A model generated the notes under the pieces. The model was not told the DNA's origin. It worked only from the letters and a program-made list of their open reading frames with translations, and searched no databases. From an uncultured Oscillospiraceae bacterium (GTDB lineage: Bacteria > Bacillota > Clostridia > Oscillospirales > Oscillospiraceae): 64,000 nt of DNA. Each line of letters begins with the position of its first letter. Position 1 is the stretch's first letter. The DNA lies in contig CANQNS010000001.1 in assembly GCA_947625285.1 (NCBI GenBank), positions 186,001 through 250,000 on the forward strand, read 5' to 3'. Shown here one piece after another: positions 1 to 9,339 of this stretch. Made by a program: the position numbers and the translations under genes.

Positions 1-53
1 AGCAGTTTATATCAACGCGGGCAAAAACTTGTTTTTGACAAGCAATAGTAAAG

Positions 54-80
54 ACAGCGGACCGGGAGGTCCGCTGTTTT
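54..80. terminator. Intrinsic terminator
   Basis: A perfect 10 bp stem (ACAGCGGACC with its complement) with a GGGA loop is followed by TTTT on the plus strand. It lies just beyond the stop of the minus-strand gene ending at 96, and may also end a gene entering from the left edge. Confidence 0.75.
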
Positions 81-95
81 GCTTTCGGTGTTTTG

Positions 96-305
96 TTAAA
101 AGCCGATGTAGGCCAGCAGGCCCGCTGCGTCCTGCTTTAAGATGTCCCAGTTCATGGCAAGGCGTTCGCCGTACTCGGTCAGATTGCCATGGGCCTGCAG
201 GGCCGTGGGAGAGCTGCCGGTGAAGAAGCCCACGCCGATGGCGGCCACGCCCAGCAGAAAACAGATCAGCGCGATGCTGGTGATGAATCGCCAACCCTTA
301 TGCAC
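96..305 (-). CDS. Small membrane protein, unknown function
   Basis: This 69-residue protein has one hydrophobic segment at about residues 8-30 ([20 protein letters not shown]) and a short polar C-terminal tail. Its start overlaps the 3' end of the DUF1700-like gene by 8 bases, so the two are translationally coupled and probably form a two-gene membrane operon. I do not recognise a domain. A terminator hairpin follows the stop, which supports it as the last gene of the transcript. Confidence 0.65.
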   Translation of the reverse strand: MHKGWRFITSIALICFLLGVAAIGVGFFTGSSPTALQAHGNLTEYGERLAMNWDILKQDAAGLLAYIGF

Positions 306-1371
306 GGACGTTCACCTTCTTTCCCAGCGTCAGATGGGCCAGGGCCTTCAGGCCACGGATATACAGCGACACGATGGCTACCAGCAGCCACAGGCCCAGC
401 CACAGCGTCACCAGCCCGGCGGCCAGCGCCACCAGCGCGAGGCCAAAGAGCATGACCGCGTCCGCGATGTAGCTGATGCACCACAGCCCTCCCACCGCGG
501 CCAGCCACGCGCCCAAAAGCAGCGCGGCGCCGGGCAGAAGCAGGATCGGCATCAGCGCCAGGCAGACCAGGGCCAGCGGCACGGCGATCACCAGCAGCGA
601 CAGGATGAAAAGCGGTATGCCCGCGCCCAGGGGCATGGTGCGCTCCACGGTGTAAGCGGGCGCGGCCGGGGCTTCGGCCGGTCCGGCGGGAGGCCTCACA
701 GGCTTGGGGAGAGGCTCACGCGCCGGCGCCGGGGGGTTCGACGCCGCCTCGGCGGGACTGGCCGGGGCCGGTCCGGCGGGGGGCGTTTCCTCCTCCGGGG
801 CCTCCGGGTCTGCGGTCTCCCGGCCGGACATCCAGTCGGGGAGGTCGTCCATCCCGGCGGGCCGGGCCGGCGTCTCCGGCTCCGGCTCGGGTTCGGAGTC
901 AGCTTCCGGCTCCGGCTCGGGCTCTGGCTCTGGTTCAGGTTCCGTCTCCGGCTCCGGCGTGGGTTTCGGCTCGTCCGCCACGAAGTTGGAGGGGATGGAC
1001 GGCGGCTCGAAGCCGGGCAGATCGTCCAAGAGCGCGTCCGGCGGCGTATAGGCGGGCACCGGCTCAGGCTCCGGGCTCGTTTCAGGCTCCGGCTCCTTCT
1101 CCGGCTCCGGCGCGGGCTCCGGCTCCGGGGCCTTCTCCGGGATGGGAAGCTCGTCCAGAACGCTGTCGGTGATGCTGCCGGGCTCATAGGTCCGGCTCAT
1201 GCGGATGGCCGCGGCCGTGGGAGAGCCGATGCGCCGCACAAGAGCGTCCACGCCCTCCGGGCCGGCCTGGTCGAACAGCGCGCCGTAGCGGGACAGGGTC
1301 TGGGCACGGTCCGCGCCGGTCATGAAGATCAGCAGCCGGTCCAGCTCCGCGAGGTATTGGGGTTTGTTCAT
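298..1371 (-). CDS. DUF1700-like membrane protein with Pro-Glu-rich linker
   Basis: The real protein is about 357 residues; the 822-residue track ORF is a spurious upstream extension through proS. I chose the ATG at 1371 because AAGGAG lies just upstream and a TTGACC-N17-TATAAT promoter precedes it. Residues 1-60 resemble the N-terminal helical part of DUF1700 proteins (a short helical module ending in a Gly-Ser-Pro turn). A long low-complexity PEPEPE tract spans roughly residues 75-240, followed by three or four hydrophobic segments. In this family such proteins usually sit beside PadR-type regulators; none is adjacent here. The function is unknown and the acidic linker probably spans or lies near the envelope. 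Confidence 0.6.
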   Translation of the reverse strand: MNKPQYLAELDRLLIFMTGADRAQTLSRYGALFDQAGPEGVDALVRRIGSPTAAAIRMSRTYEPGSITDSVLDELPIPEKAPEPEPAPEPEKEPEPETSPEPEPVPAYTPPDALLDDLPGFEPPSIPSNFVADEPKPTPEPETEPEPEPEPEPEPEADSEPEPEPETPARPAGMDDLPDWMSGRETADPEAPEEETPPAGPAPASPAEAASNPPAPAREPLPKPVRPPAGPAEAPAAPAYTVERTMPLGAGIPLFILSLLVIAVPLALVCLALMPILLLPGAALLLGAWLAAVGGLWCISYIADAVMLFGLALVALAAGLVTLWLGLWLLVAIVSLYIRGLKALAHLTLGKKVNVRA

Positions 1372-1414
1372 TATCGGTCTCCTTTCCAGGAGCGATGTGG
1401 ATAGATACCTGACT

Positions 1415-1443
1415 ATTATAATAACAAATCGCCCGCAGGTCAA
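1415..1443 (-). promoter_or_regulatory. Sigma-70 promoter of the DUF1700-like operon
   Basis: On the minus strand TTGACC (1438-1443) and TATAAT (1415-1420) are separated by exactly 17 bases, 44 bases upstream of the ATG. Confidence 0.75.
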
Positions 1444-1488
1444 GCCGTGGCGGGAAAGTTCCGGCCCCCGCTCCCGGGGCGTTTGGGC

Positions 1489-1517
1489 TTGACAAGGGAC
1501 CGATACGTCTATAAAAT
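1489..1517 (+). promoter_or_regulatory. Sigma-70 promoter of proS
   Basis: TTGACA (1489-1494) and TAAAAT (1512-1517) are separated by 17 bases and lie about 40 bases upstream of the proS start. They form a divergent pair with the promoter at 1415-1443. Confidence 0.7.
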
Positions 1518-1554
1518 GGATGGGCTGAAGTTTTATGCGAGAGAGGTCACGATC

Positions 1555-2985
1555 ATGGCTAAAAACAACCAGGTGACGCAGATCACCTCCATGGATCAGG
1601 ATTTCGCCCAGTGGTATACCGACGTGTGTACCAAGGCGGAGCTGGTGGATTATTCCGGCGTGAAGGGTCTTTTTATCCTGCGGCCTTACGGCTACGCCAT
1701 TTGGGAGAACATCATGGGCTTCCTGGATAAAAAATTCAAGGAGACCGGCCACCAGAACGTGTCCATGCCCATGCTGATCCCCGAGAGCCTGCTCCAGAAG
1801 GAGAAGGACCATGTGGAGGGCTTCGCCCCCGAATGCGCCTGGGTCACCATGGGCGGCAGCGAGCCGCTGCCCGAGCGGCTGTGCGTGCGGCCTACCAGCG
1901 AGACGCTTTTCTGTGACCACTGGAAAAACGTGCTCCACTCCTGGCGCGATCTGCCCCTGCTCTATAACCAGTGGTGCAGCGTCATGCGCTGGGAAAAGAC
2001 CACCCGGCCCTTCCTGCGGGGCCGCGAGTTCCTCTGGCAAGAGGGCCACACCCTCCACGCCACCGAGGCCGAGGCCCGGGAGGAGACGCTGCGGATGCTG
2101 GAGATCTACGCCGACTGCTGCGAAAATTACCTGGCCATGCCCGTTATCCGGGGCAACAAGACCGACAAGGAGAAGTTCGCCGGGGCGGTGAACACCTATA
2201 CCATCGAGTGCATGATGCACGACCACAAGGCCCTCCAGTCCGGCACCAGCCACTACTTCGGGGACGGCTTCGCCAGGGCTTTCGACATCACCTTCCAGGA
2301 TAAGAACAACCAGTCCGTCTATCCCCACCAGACCAGCTGGGGCATGTCCACCCGTATCATCGGCGGGCTCATCATGACCCACGGCGACGACCGGGGGCTG
2401 GCGCTGCCCCCCAGGGTGGCGCCGACCCAGGTGATCGTGCTGCCCATCGCCGCCCACAAGCCCGGCGTCACCGAGGCCGCCGAGAAGATCGTGGAGCGGC
2501 TGAAGGCCGCCGGCATCCGGGCCAAGGGCGATTTCTCCGACAACAGCCCCGGCTGGAAATACTCCGAGTATGAGATGAAGGGCGTGCCCCTGCGCCTGGA
2601 AGTGGGGCCCCGGGATCTGGAGAACGGCCAGGCCGTGGCCGTCCGGCGGGACAGCCTGGAAAAAACGTTCCTGCCCCTGGAGGGGCTGGAGAGCTCCGTC
2701 CCCGCCCTGCTGGAGACCATCCAGCAGGCCCTGTTCGACAAGGCCAAGGCCAATCTGGACAGCCACACCTGGGCCGCCTCCACCGTGGAGGAGGTCAAGA
2801 CCAAGGCCATGGACGGCTTCGTCAAGACCATGTGGTGCGGCGACGCCGCCTGCGAGGAGAAGATGAAGGAGCTGGCCGGCGTGTCCAGCCGGTGCATCCC
2901 CTTTGACCAGGAGGACCTGGGCGGCGTGTGCCCCTGCTGCGGGCGGCCCGCCAGGAAGATGGTCATATGGGGCGTGGCGTACTGA
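1555..2985 (+). CDS. proS: Proline--tRNA ligase, archaeal/eukaryal-type
   Basis: ProS charges tRNA-Pro with proline in the cytoplasm. The 476-residue protein starts at ATG 1555 behind a GAGAGG site; the track start at 1447 lies upstream of the promoter. Class II synthetase motifs are visible: motif 2 in the [17 protein letters not shown] region and motif 3 near the [14 protein letters not shown] segment. The anticodon-binding domain follows, and a C-terminal zinc-binding-like domain ends with a CGDAACEE-type cysteine pair and the [11 protein letters not shown] segment, with a terminal tyrosine. That C-terminal domain and the length mark the short type without the bacterial editing insert, which is common in Clostridia. 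It is monocistronic, with a terminator at 3070-3102. Confidence 0.95.
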   Translation: MAKNNQVTQITSMDQDFAQWYTDVCTKAELVDYSGVKGLFILRPYGYAIWENIMGFLDKKFKETGHQNVSMPMLIPESLLQKEKDHVEGFAPECAWVTMGGSEPLPERLCVRPTSETLFCDHWKNVLHSWRDLPLLYNQWCSVMRWEKTTRPFLRGREFLWQEGHTLHATEAEAREETLRMLEIYADCCENYLAMPVIRGNKTDKEKFAGAVNTYTIECMMHDHKALQSGTSHYFGDGFARAFDITFQDKNNQSVYPHQTSWGMSTRIIGGLIMTHGDDRGLALPPRVAPTQVIVLPIAAHKPGVTEAAEKIVERLKAAGIRAKGDFSDNSPGWKYSEYEMKGVPLRLEVGPRDLENGQAVAVRRDSLEKTFLPLEGLESSVPALLETIQQALFDKAKANLDSHTWAASTVEEVKTKAMDGFVKTMWCGDAACEEKMKELAGVSSRCIPFDQEDLGGVCPCCGRPARKMVIWGVAY

Positions 2986-3069
2986 ATGCGCTGAAAACCA
3001 AAAATGATAAAATCAAGAGACGATTTTTACCGTTCCCGGTGATATACTGGGCACGATGAAAATGGGACC

Positions 3070-3102
3070 GACCCTGACAGAGCCTTCTGTCGGGGTCTTT
3101 TT
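3070..3102 (+). terminator. Terminator between proS and the phage module
   Basis: An 11-12 bp stem with one G-U pair (GACCCTGACAGA arm, GCCT loop) is followed by TTTTT. It ends proS transcription and overlaps the ATG-initiated version of the next ORF, so that ATG (3056) is unlikely to be used. Confidence 0.75.
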
Positions 3103-3121
3103 ATTGGGGGGTGAGCGCAGT

Positions 3122-3469
3122 TTGGACAGGGCGGAAAGGTGGCTGCAGGACGAGGGGCTGACGCTGCTGGAGGGCTGGGCCAGGGACGGGCTCACCAGAG
3201 AGCGGATCGCCGGGCAGATGGGCATCGGGCTCAGCACGTTTTATAAGTGGCAGAAAAAGTACCCCCAGATCGCCCAGGCCCTGAAAAAAGGCCGGGAGCT
3301 GGTGGACTATCAGGTGGAGCAGGCGCTGCTGGACAAGGCTCTGGGCGGGGACCTGCGGGCGCAGATGTATTGGCTCAACAACCGGCGCAGCGACAAGTGG
3401 CAGGAGCATCCGAAGGAGAAGCCGGAGACCGGCGGCGACGAGGGAGTAACGGTGATCGTGGATGTCTGA
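3122..3469 (+). CDS. Phage terminase small subunit
   Basis: This roughly 115-residue protein would recognise phage DNA and load the large terminase for packaging. A helix-turn-helix is visible around the RERIAGQMGIGLSTFYKW segment, followed by a basic region typical of PBSX/A118-type small subunits (DKALGGDLRAQMYWLNNRRS). I prefer the TTG at 3122 with GGGGGGTGAG upstream, because the ATG at 3056 lies inside the terminator region. It overlaps the large subunit by 8 bases, which is the normal terS-terL arrangement. It is the first gene of the phage module and no integrase or repressor precedes it. Confidence 0.8.
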   Translation: MDRAERWLQDEGLTLLEGWARDGLTRERIAGQMGIGLSTFYKWQKKYPQIAQALKKGRELVDYQVEQALLDKALGGDLRAQMYWLNNRRSDKWQEHPKEKPETGGDEGVTVIVDV

Positions 3470-4700
3470 GGTGCGGCTGTCGGAGCTGCTGGGGCCCGCG
3501 TTCCATGACCTGGCGGGGGATGTGTTCCGCCACGGACACACCCACTACGATATCGCCGGGGGCCGGGGGTCGCTGAAGTCCTCCGCCGTCAGCCTGATGG
3601 TCCCGGCATTGCTGCTGCAAAACCCCGACGCCCACGCGCTGGTGCTGCGGAAGGTGGGCAATACCCTCCGGGACAGCGTGTTCGCCCAGTATCGGTGGGC
3701 GTTGGATATGCTGGGGATGGGCGGGATGTGGGAGGAGAGGACCGCCCCCATGGAGCTGGTGTTCCGGCAGACGGGACAGCGCATCCTGTTCAGGGGCGCG
3801 GACGACCCCATGAAGCTCAAATCCGTCAAGACCCCCTTCGGCTATATCGCCGTGACCCATTTTGAGGAAAAGGACCAGTTCGCCGGACGGGAGGAGATCC
3901 GCTCCATCCTCCAGTCCACCATGCGGGGCGGGGAGCGGTTCTGGAATTTCGAGAGCTACAACCCCCCGGTCAGCCGGGACCACTGGGCCAACCAGGACGC
4001 CGCCCGGGACCGGCCGGACCGGCTGTGCCACAAAAGCACATATCTTGACGCGCCGCGCCCCTGGCTGGGCGAGGCGTTTTTCGTGGAGGCGGAACGGCTC
4101 AAAGCCGCGGACCGGCGGGCCTATGAACACGAATACCTGGGCGTGCCCACCGGCACCGGCGGGAACGTGTTCCAGCGGCTGGAGGTGCGGACCATCACCG
4201 ACGGGGAGATCGGCCGGATGGACCGGATATTCCAGGGGGTGGACTGGGGCTGGTACCCGGACAAGTTCGCCTTTTTGCGGACCGGGTACGAGCCGGCACA
4301 GGAGCGGATATATCTGCTGGATGAATATTATGTCAACCAAACCAGCAACCGGGACACGGCCCGGTGGGTGTTGGAGCGGGGCTATGGGGATTACCCCATC
4401 GTGTGTGACAGCGCGGAGCCAAAGAGCGTTGCCGACTGGCGGGAGATGGGTCTGCCCGCCCGGGGCGCGGTGAAGGGGCCTGGCAGCGTGGAGTACGGCT
4501 TCAAGTGGCTCCAGTCCAGGACCATCGTCATCGACCCGGCCCGGACGCCGGGCGCGTGGCGGGAGATCGCCGGATATGAGTATGAGCGCGACGGCCAGGG
4601 GCGGGTGGTGAGCGGGTACCCGGATCGGGACGACCACGCCATCAGCGCCCTGCGCTACGCCTATGAGGCGATGTTTTTGCGCAGAGGTTCCAAAGCATGA
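3462..4700 (+). CDS. Phage terminase large subunit, PBSX family
   Basis: This is the packaging ATPase and nuclease, 412 residues. The Walker A motif reads GGRGSLKSS near residue 32, and the acidic Walker B-type stretch IAVTHFEEKDQF follows near residue 130. The C-terminal RNase H-like nuclease carries the expected acidic positions in GVDWGWYPDKFAF, VCDSAEPKS and DRDDHAISALRYA. The order and spacing match the PBSX/TIGR01547 group, whose members include both temperate phages and the defective, host-DNA-packaging PBSX element. The stop overlaps an ATG of the portal gene (ATGA), and every catalytic region looks intact. Confidence 0.92.
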   Translation: MSEVRLSELLGPAFHDLAGDVFRHGHTHYDIAGGRGSLKSSAVSLMVPALLLQNPDAHALVLRKVGNTLRDSVFAQYRWALDMLGMGGMWEERTAPMELVFRQTGQRILFRGADDPMKLKSVKTPFGYIAVTHFEEKDQFAGREEIRSILQSTMRGGERFWNFESYNPPVSRDHWANQDAARDRPDRLCHKSTYLDAPRPWLGEAFFVEAERLKAADRRAYEHEYLGVPTGTGGNVFQRLEVRTITDGEIGRMDRIFQGVDWGWYPDKFAFLRTGYEPAQERIYLLDEYYVNQTSNRDTARWVLERGYGDYPIVCDSAEPKSVADWREMGLPARGAVKGPGSVEYGFKWLQSRTIVIDPARTPGAWREIAGYEYERDGQGRVVSGYPDRDDHAISALRYAYEAMFLRRGSKA

Positions 4701-4720
4701 TGAAAAGGAGAGAGCAGACT

Positions 4721-6055
4721 ATGTTGCTGGCAGACAGAGCGCGGGAGCAGTTCGGCGTGCGGCGGGCCCCCGCCTGGGAGACAGAGCGGCTGCTGCGCCG
4801 GTGCGCGCAGGTATACCGGGGCAGGCCCGACTGGCTGGACCCGGACCCGGACGGCGCGGTCCGAACGGTGGATCTGGCAAAGAGCATTTGCTCGGAGACC
4901 GCCAGGCTCGCCACCCTGGCCGTGGGCGTGACCATAAGCGGGTCGCCCAGGGCGGCGTGGCTCCAGGAGCAGATCGACAGGGCCTATTATTCCCTGCGCC
5001 ATTGGGTGGAGTACGGCTGCGCCTACGGCACCGTCATTTTGAAGCCCAACGGGGAGGGGATAGACCTTCTCGCGCCGGACCGGTTCCTGATAACGGACTG
5101 GACCGGCGGCGCGGTCAAGGGGGCCGTGTTCCAGAGCGGCCGGTTCGACCCGGAGCGGGGCCGGTATTTCACGCGGCTGGAATACCACCGCTTTCTGGCC
5201 GACGGCCGGTACGCCGTTTCCAACCGGTGCTTCGCGGGCGAGACCGCCCAGGACAGGGGAAGGCCCGTTCCCATCGAGGCAACGCCATGGGCGGAGCTGG
5301 CGGAGGATGTGATCGCTGAAAATGTGGAGCGGCCCCTGTTCGGGGTGCTGCGGATGCCCCAGGCCAACCACCTGGAGCCGGACTCGCCCATGGGCATGCC
5401 CATCTTCGCAGGGGCGCTGGAGGAGCTGCGGGATCTGGACGTGGCCTACAGCCGCAACGCGGCGGAGATCTTTGACAGCCGCCGCCTGGCCCTGCTGGAC
5501 GACCGGCTCACCGAACAGGCCGGCGCGCCGGTGGCCGCCGCCCGGCGGCTGAAGCTGCCCCGGTTCATCAAGAAAGCCTTCGGCGCGGGGCCCTCGGAGT
5601 ATTACCAGGAGATCGACCCGGCCCTCAACACCGAGGTGCGGCTGGCGGGCATCAACGCCCTGCTGGGCCAGATCGGGTTCAAGTGCGGCTACTCCAACGG
5701 CTACTTCGTCTTTAACCAGCGCACCGGCATGATGACCGCCACCCAGGTGGAGGCTGACGACCGGCGGACCGTGCAGCTCATCAAAGACGTGCGGGACAAG
5801 CTGGAAAACGCCCTGGACGGGGTCATATACGCGCTGGACCGGTTCGCGGACGCCTATGACTGGGCCCCGGCGGGGACCTATGAGATCACCTATGATTTCG
5901 GGGACATCACCTATAACCGGGAGGAGGACCGGGCCCGGTGGTACGGCTATGTGGCCGACGGGCGGGTCCCTTTCTGGTATTACCTGTCCAAATTCGAGGG
6001 CTGCTCCGTCCAGGAGGCAAAGGCCCTGGAAAGCGCCGCGGCAGCCGAACAGTGA
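4721..6055 (+). CDS. Phage portal protein
   Basis: The portal is the dodecameric channel at one capsid vertex through which DNA enters. The protein is about 444 residues. I chose ATG 4721 over the overlapping ATG at 4697 because AAGGAG sits ten bases upstream. Portal-type features include the TVDLAKSICSETARLATLAV helix, a central beta-rich wing, the GINALLGQIGFKCGYSNGYF region and a tunnel-loop helix near MTATQVEADDRRTVQLIKDV, which resembles the Listeria A118 and SPP1-like group. It follows terL directly, as in intact phages. About 137 non-coding bases separate it from the scaffold gene. Confidence 0.85.
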   Translation: MLLADRAREQFGVRRAPAWETERLLRRCAQVYRGRPDWLDPDPDGAVRTVDLAKSICSETARLATLAVGVTISGSPRAAWLQEQIDRAYYSLRHWVEYGCAYGTVILKPNGEGIDLLAPDRFLITDWTGGAVKGAVFQSGRFDPERGRYFTRLEYHRFLADGRYAVSNRCFAGETAQDRGRPVPIEATPWAELAEDVIAENVERPLFGVLRMPQANHLEPDSPMGMPIFAGALEELRDLDVAYSRNAAEIFDSRRLALLDDRLTEQAGAPVAAARRLKLPRFIKKAFGAGPSEYYQEIDPALNTEVRLAGINALLGQIGFKCGYSNGYFVFNQRTGMMTATQVEADDRRTVQLIKDVRDKLENALDGVIYALDRFADAYDWAPAGTYEITYDFGDITYNREEDRARWYGYVADGRVPFWYYLSKFEGCSVQEAKALESAAAAEQ

Positions 6056-6192
6056 CTGACGGCGGCCAACGGATCCGTTATATCGCCGGCTGCCGGGCGG
6101 AACAGGCAGACCCGCGCCGGGGGGCCGCACCCTCCGTGAGCCGGAACGCATACGCGCCGGCAAACAGCGTCAGCGGGGGAAAGGACACACAT

Positions 6193-6570
6193 ATGAAACG
6201 CGAATTTCTGGAGAGCCTGGACCTGGGCGGCGGCACAAAGCTGCCAAAGGAGGCGGTGGAGGCCATCATGGCCGAACACGGCAAGGCTAAGCAGGCGTTG
6301 GAGGGGCAGATCGGCACGCTTACCCGCGAGAGGGATGAATGGAAAGGCCGGGCCGAAAACGCCGAGAGCGTGGTAAACAGGCTGCCGGAGGGGTTCGACC
6401 CGGACGAGTATGCCGCCAGGCAGGCCGCCGGGCGGGCGCGTTTCACCGCCGGTATGGCCGGCGAGGAGGGCGGCCGGATGACCAGAGACGAGATCATGGC
6501 CATCCGGGACCGAAGCCTTCGCCGGGCCGCCATCGCACAAAACCTCAATCTATTTGAAAAGGAGAACTGA
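6193..6570 (+). CDS. Phage scaffolding protein
   Basis: This small, highly charged, mostly helical protein of 125 residues is placed between portal and major capsid, the classic position of a scaffold that guides procapsid assembly. A coiled-coil segment (AKQALEGQIGTLTRERDEWK) covers about residues 35-65 and the C-terminus is basic. The ATG at 6193 follows a GGGGGAAAGGA site; the longer track ORF runs back through the portal 3' end and is not real. No separate head protease is visible, which fits capsids that assemble without proteolysis. Confidence 0.75.
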   Translation: MKREFLESLDLGGGTKLPKEAVEAIMAEHGKAKQALEGQIGTLTRERDEWKGRAENAESVVNRLPEGFDPDEYAARQAAGRARFTAGMAGEEGGRMTRDEIMAIRDRSLRRAAIAQNLNLFEKEN

Positions 6571-6573
6571 ATC

Positions 6574-7437
6574 ATGGCAGATGAAAACATCATCGTGACC
6601 GAGGATCTGGCCCGTGTGCGGGAGATCGAGTTCGTGAGCGCGTTCGCCGGTTCCATCACCAAGCTCATGGAGGCCATCGGCGTCGCCCGCAAGATCCCCA
6701 AGCAGGCCGGCGCGGTGCTGAAAGCCTATAAGGCCACCGGCACCCTGGGGTCCGGCGAGGTGGCCGAGGGCGAGACCATCCCCCTGAGCCCCTATCAGAC
6801 CCAGGCCGTGGATTTCGGTGAGATCACGCTGAAGAAGTGGCGCAAGGCCGCCTCCGCCGAGGCCATCATCGAACGGGGCTATGACCAGGCCGTGGATATG
6901 ATCACCGACGAGATGCTCAAGGACGTGCAGAAGAGCATCCGCAAGGACTTCTTCGCCTTCCTGGCTACCGGCACCGGCAAGGCCCAGGGCGATACCTTCC
7001 AGGCGGCCTTGGCCCAGGCCTGGGGCAAGCTGCAGGAGGCCTTCGACGACGACGGCGTGGCCTGCGTGTACTTCATGAACCCCCTGGACGTGGCCGATTA
7101 CCTGGCGACCGCGCCCATCTCCATCCAGACCGCCTTCGGGCTGAGCTATGTGGAGAATTTCATGGGACTGGGCACCGTTATCCTCAACAGCTCCGTCCCC
7201 AAAAAGACCATCTACGCTACCGCCAAGGACAATCTGGTCCTGTACTATGTCCCCGTGGGCGGCGGCGATCTGAACGAGGCCTTCGACTTCACCGCCGACG
7301 ATACCGGCTACATCGGCATCCATGAGCAGGCCGATTACACCAACATGACCGCCACCGACACGGTGGTGTGCGGTATGCGGATGCTGGCGGAGCGAGTGGA
7401 CGGCATCGTGACCGCCACCATCGGCGCGGGCGCGTGA
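6574..7437 (+). CDS. Phage major capsid protein (HK97-fold type)
   Basis: The 287-residue protein begins three bases after the scaffold stop, behind AAAAGGAG. The sequence has the alternating beta and helix pattern of HK97-fold capsids, including an E-loop-like GEVAEGETIPLSPYQTQAVD stretch and a spine helix around the EAIIERGYDQAVDMITDEML segment. It resembles capsid proteins of Gram-positive siphophages of the A118/Sfi-like groups. Its place directly after the scaffold supports the call. It would be the most abundant structural protein if particles are made. Confidence 0.85.
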   Translation: MADENIIVTEDLARVREIEFVSAFAGSITKLMEAIGVARKIPKQAGAVLKAYKATGTLGSGEVAEGETIPLSPYQTQAVDFGEITLKKWRKAASAEAIIERGYDQAVDMITDEMLKDVQKSIRKDFFAFLATGTGKAQGDTFQAALAQAWGKLQEAFDDDGVACVYFMNPLDVADYLATAPISIQTAFGLSYVENFMGLGTVILNSSVPKKTIYATAKDNLVLYYVPVGGGDLNEAFDFTADDTGYIGIHEQADYTNMTATDTVVCGMRMLAERVDGIVTATIGAGA

Positions 7438-7889
7438 TGGACTACGGGGCCTATGCCGCCCTGTACCCGGATGGGCCGGGCGAGGACCAGTTCGAGCGGC
7501 TGGACTGGCAGGCGCGGCGGATCATGGACCGGGCCACCACCGGCCCGGACGGCGTACACAAGCTGACCTTGGCCCCGCCGGTGGAGCCGGCCGCCGCCCA
7601 GGCGGTGCTCCGCTGCGAGGCCGCGCTGGTGCGGCAGTTGTGGCAGAGCGAGCAGGAACAGGGCTTCGTGGCCCGGCCGGACGGCACGGTGTCGCCCAGG
7701 GTGGCCGCGTCGATCGCCGCCGGGGGCGAGAGCGTCAGCTTCGTCCAGCCCCGGGCCGCCGGTGGGCCGGCAGACCGGGAGGAGCTGTACGAGGAGACGG
7801 TGCGAGACTGCCTGGCCGGTATCGCAGACGCCAACGGCGTGAGCCTGCTGTATATGGGCCGCTATCCGGCGGCGAAAGGACAGGCGTGA
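7437..7889 (+). CDS. Head-tail connector protein
   Basis: This 150-residue protein starts at ATG 7437, overlapping the capsid stop by one base (TGATG). It is small, acidic and helical, with a YETFERLDW-like start (DGPGEDQFERLDWQARRIMD) typical of adaptor proteins that dock under the portal (gp6/gp15-like). The track ORF starting at 7368 runs back into the capsid gene. The call rests mainly on position and on general resemblance to connector proteins. Confidence 0.65.
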   Translation: MDYGAYAALYPDGPGEDQFERLDWQARRIMDRATTGPDGVHKLTLAPPVEPAAAQAVLRCEAALVRQLWQSEQEQGFVARPDGTVSPRVAASIAAGGESVSFVQPRAAGGPADREELYEETVRDCLAGIADANGVSLLYMGRYPAAKGQA

Positions 7890-7890
7890 T

Positions 7891-8334
7891 ATGTACGGCG
7901 ATACGGTGACATTTTTTAATCGGAAGGCGACGGAAAACGGCCCGGTCTGGTACCCCACCCAGGCGGAGGGCGTGCACCTGGTATGGGACGCGGCCCCCGC
8001 CCCAGCCGGTTACGGCTGGAAGCAGGCGGACCGGGCGACGGTCTTTGTGCCCTACGTGACTACGGAGGGCGCGCCCCTGGTGGCCGGAAAGCTCTATCTG
8101 CCCCCGAAGATGTGGCAGAAAGCGGACCAGCCGGAGCTGTATGTCACCTTCGCCGGCGGCGAGGATCACGACTTCTTCATCCAGGGGCCCTGGCCGGGGC
8201 CGGACCCGGTGGAGGACAGCCAGTGGCCCGGCGGGTTTTACGACTATATGTGCCGGATCCATGACGGGGTCTTTGCCGTGACCGGCGCGCACAAGTACGG
8301 CGCGCTGCCCCATTTCGAGATCGCCGGGAGGTGA
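7891..8334 (+). CDS. Putative head-closure/minor structural protein
   Basis: A 147-residue beta-rich protein lies between the connector and the neck protein, where siphophages encode the head-closure (stopper) subunit. The start YGDTVTFFNRK resembles a protein family often annotated DUF6751 in clostridial prophages; this is recollection, not a search. It begins one base after the preceding stop. No catalytic motif is expected or seen. Confidence 0.55.
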   Translation: MYGDTVTFFNRKATENGPVWYPTQAEGVHLVWDAAPAPAGYGWKQADRATVFVPYVTTEGAPLVAGKLYLPPKMWQKADQPELYVTFAGGEDHDFFIQGPWPGPDPVEDSQWPGGFYDYMCRIHDGVFAVTGAHKYGALPHFEIAGR

Positions 8335-8340
8335 ACGGCC

Positions 8341-8808
8341 ATGGAGGGACTTGCCATAAGGTTCAAGGGCTTTACCCTGCGAGAGAAGAATGTGACGGCG
8401 TACCTGTCCATGGACCGGCCCTCCGCCCTGGCGTCTCGGGCCTTTGCGCGGCTGCATGAGCAGATCGCGGACGATATGCTCCCCTATATGCCCGGCCGCA
8501 CCGGCGGCTTCCGGCAGAGGACCAGGGCGGCCAACGCCGCACTGACGGGCACCGGGACGCTGTACGCCGGCGTGGGGCCCATGGGGGCGTATCTTTACCG
8601 GGGCAGGACCATGGTGGACGCGGCGACGGGCAGAGGGCCGATGGCCATCCCCGGCGTGGGGCCCCGCTTCCGCAAAGGGGCCAAGCTGGTCCCCGGCTCC
8701 CGGCCCCTGCGCTACAGCGCCGGCGGGCCCGCCTGGTTCGAGACCGCCAAGGCCCGGCATCTGCAAAGCTGGCTGGACCAGGCGCAGGATATTCTGGACG
8801 GCAGGTGA
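8341..8808 (+). CDS. Minor capsid/tail completion protein
   Basis: This 155-residue protein has the pattern of the Minor_capsid_2/HK97 gp10-like neck family: a helix followed by DDMLPYMPGRTGGFRQRT, a YLYRG motif, and the terminal WFETAKARHLQSW segment. Such proteins form part of the head-tail joint. Its stop overlaps an in-frame GTG of the next gene, so the genes are tightly coupled. Confidence 0.65.
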   Translation: MEGLAIRFKGFTLREKNVTAYLSMDRPSALASRAFARLHEQIADDMLPYMPGRTGGFRQRTRAANAALTGTGTLYAGVGPMGAYLYRGRTMVDAATGRGPMAIPGVGPRFRKGAKLVPGSRPLRYSAGGPAWFETAKARHLQSWLDQAQDILDGR

Positions 8809-8813
8809 CGGAC

Positions 8814-9320
8814 ATGGACGAGAAGGACAGAAAGGAAAAATACGACCCGGCGGGAGAACAGGCCCTGACAGCGGCTGTCAGCGCGCTGCTGAACGGCTTT
8901 CCCGGCCTGGAGGCGGGCCAGCGCGTCGCCTTCGCCACCCTGCGGGAGACGGGGGGCATGGCTATGTTCCCCGGCGGCGGCGCGGTGGTGGAGTCGGAGC
9001 GCAGAAGCGTCACCGGCCGGGTCCGGCAGGTGTGCCGGTACCCCTTCGCGGTGCTGTTCCGGCGAAACGGGCTTGGCGAGAACGACAGGGCCCGCGCCAA
9101 GGAGCGGCTGGACGATCTGGGCCGGTGGCTGGGCCGGCAGAGCGTCGTCATAGACGGCCGGGAATACCGGCTGGAGGCTTACCCGGCCCTGTCCGGGGGC
9201 CGGACGCTGCTGGATGTGTCCATCCAGGCTCCCGCCTATCTCTACGAGCGGGACGAGCATCAGACTGAGACATGGGCGGCGGAACTGGCCGCCCGGTATG
9301 AGAACATCTTTCAGACATGA
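8814..9320 (+). CDS. Putative tail terminator protein
   Basis: About 168 residues. I prefer ATG 8814 with AGGTGA just upstream, although the track uses GTG 8805. The size, acidic character and position before the tail tube gene fit the Minor_capsid_3/tail terminator family, which caps the tail tube and joins it to the neck. The C-terminal half contains the segment LLDVSIQAPAYLYERD. The assignment is mainly by order of genes. Confidence 0.6.
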   Translation: MDEKDRKEKYDPAGEQALTAAVSALLNGFPGLEAGQRVAFATLRETGGMAMFPGGGAVVESERRSVTGRVRQVCRYPFAVLFRRNGLGENDRARAKERLDDLGRWLGRQSVVIDGREYRLEAYPALSGGRTLLDVSIQAPAYLYERDEHQTETWAAELAARYENIFQT

Positions 9321-9339
9321 ACAAGGAGGTATATTTGCT

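Noticed and set aside
1-48. Possible C-terminal end of a plus-strand gene (stop TAG at 46-48) before the terminator at 54-80
   Set aside because: Only 15 codons are visible and two other frames are equally plausible, so no gene can be supported.
298-2766. 822-residue minus-strand ORF
   Set aside because: Only the part up to 1371 is real; upstream it is the antisense of proS, with a promoter and ribosome-binding site pointing to ATG 1371.
3056-3121. ATG start of the terminase small subunit at 3056
   Set aside because: It places the first codons inside the proS terminator hairpin; TTG 3122 behind GGGGGGTGAG is more likely.
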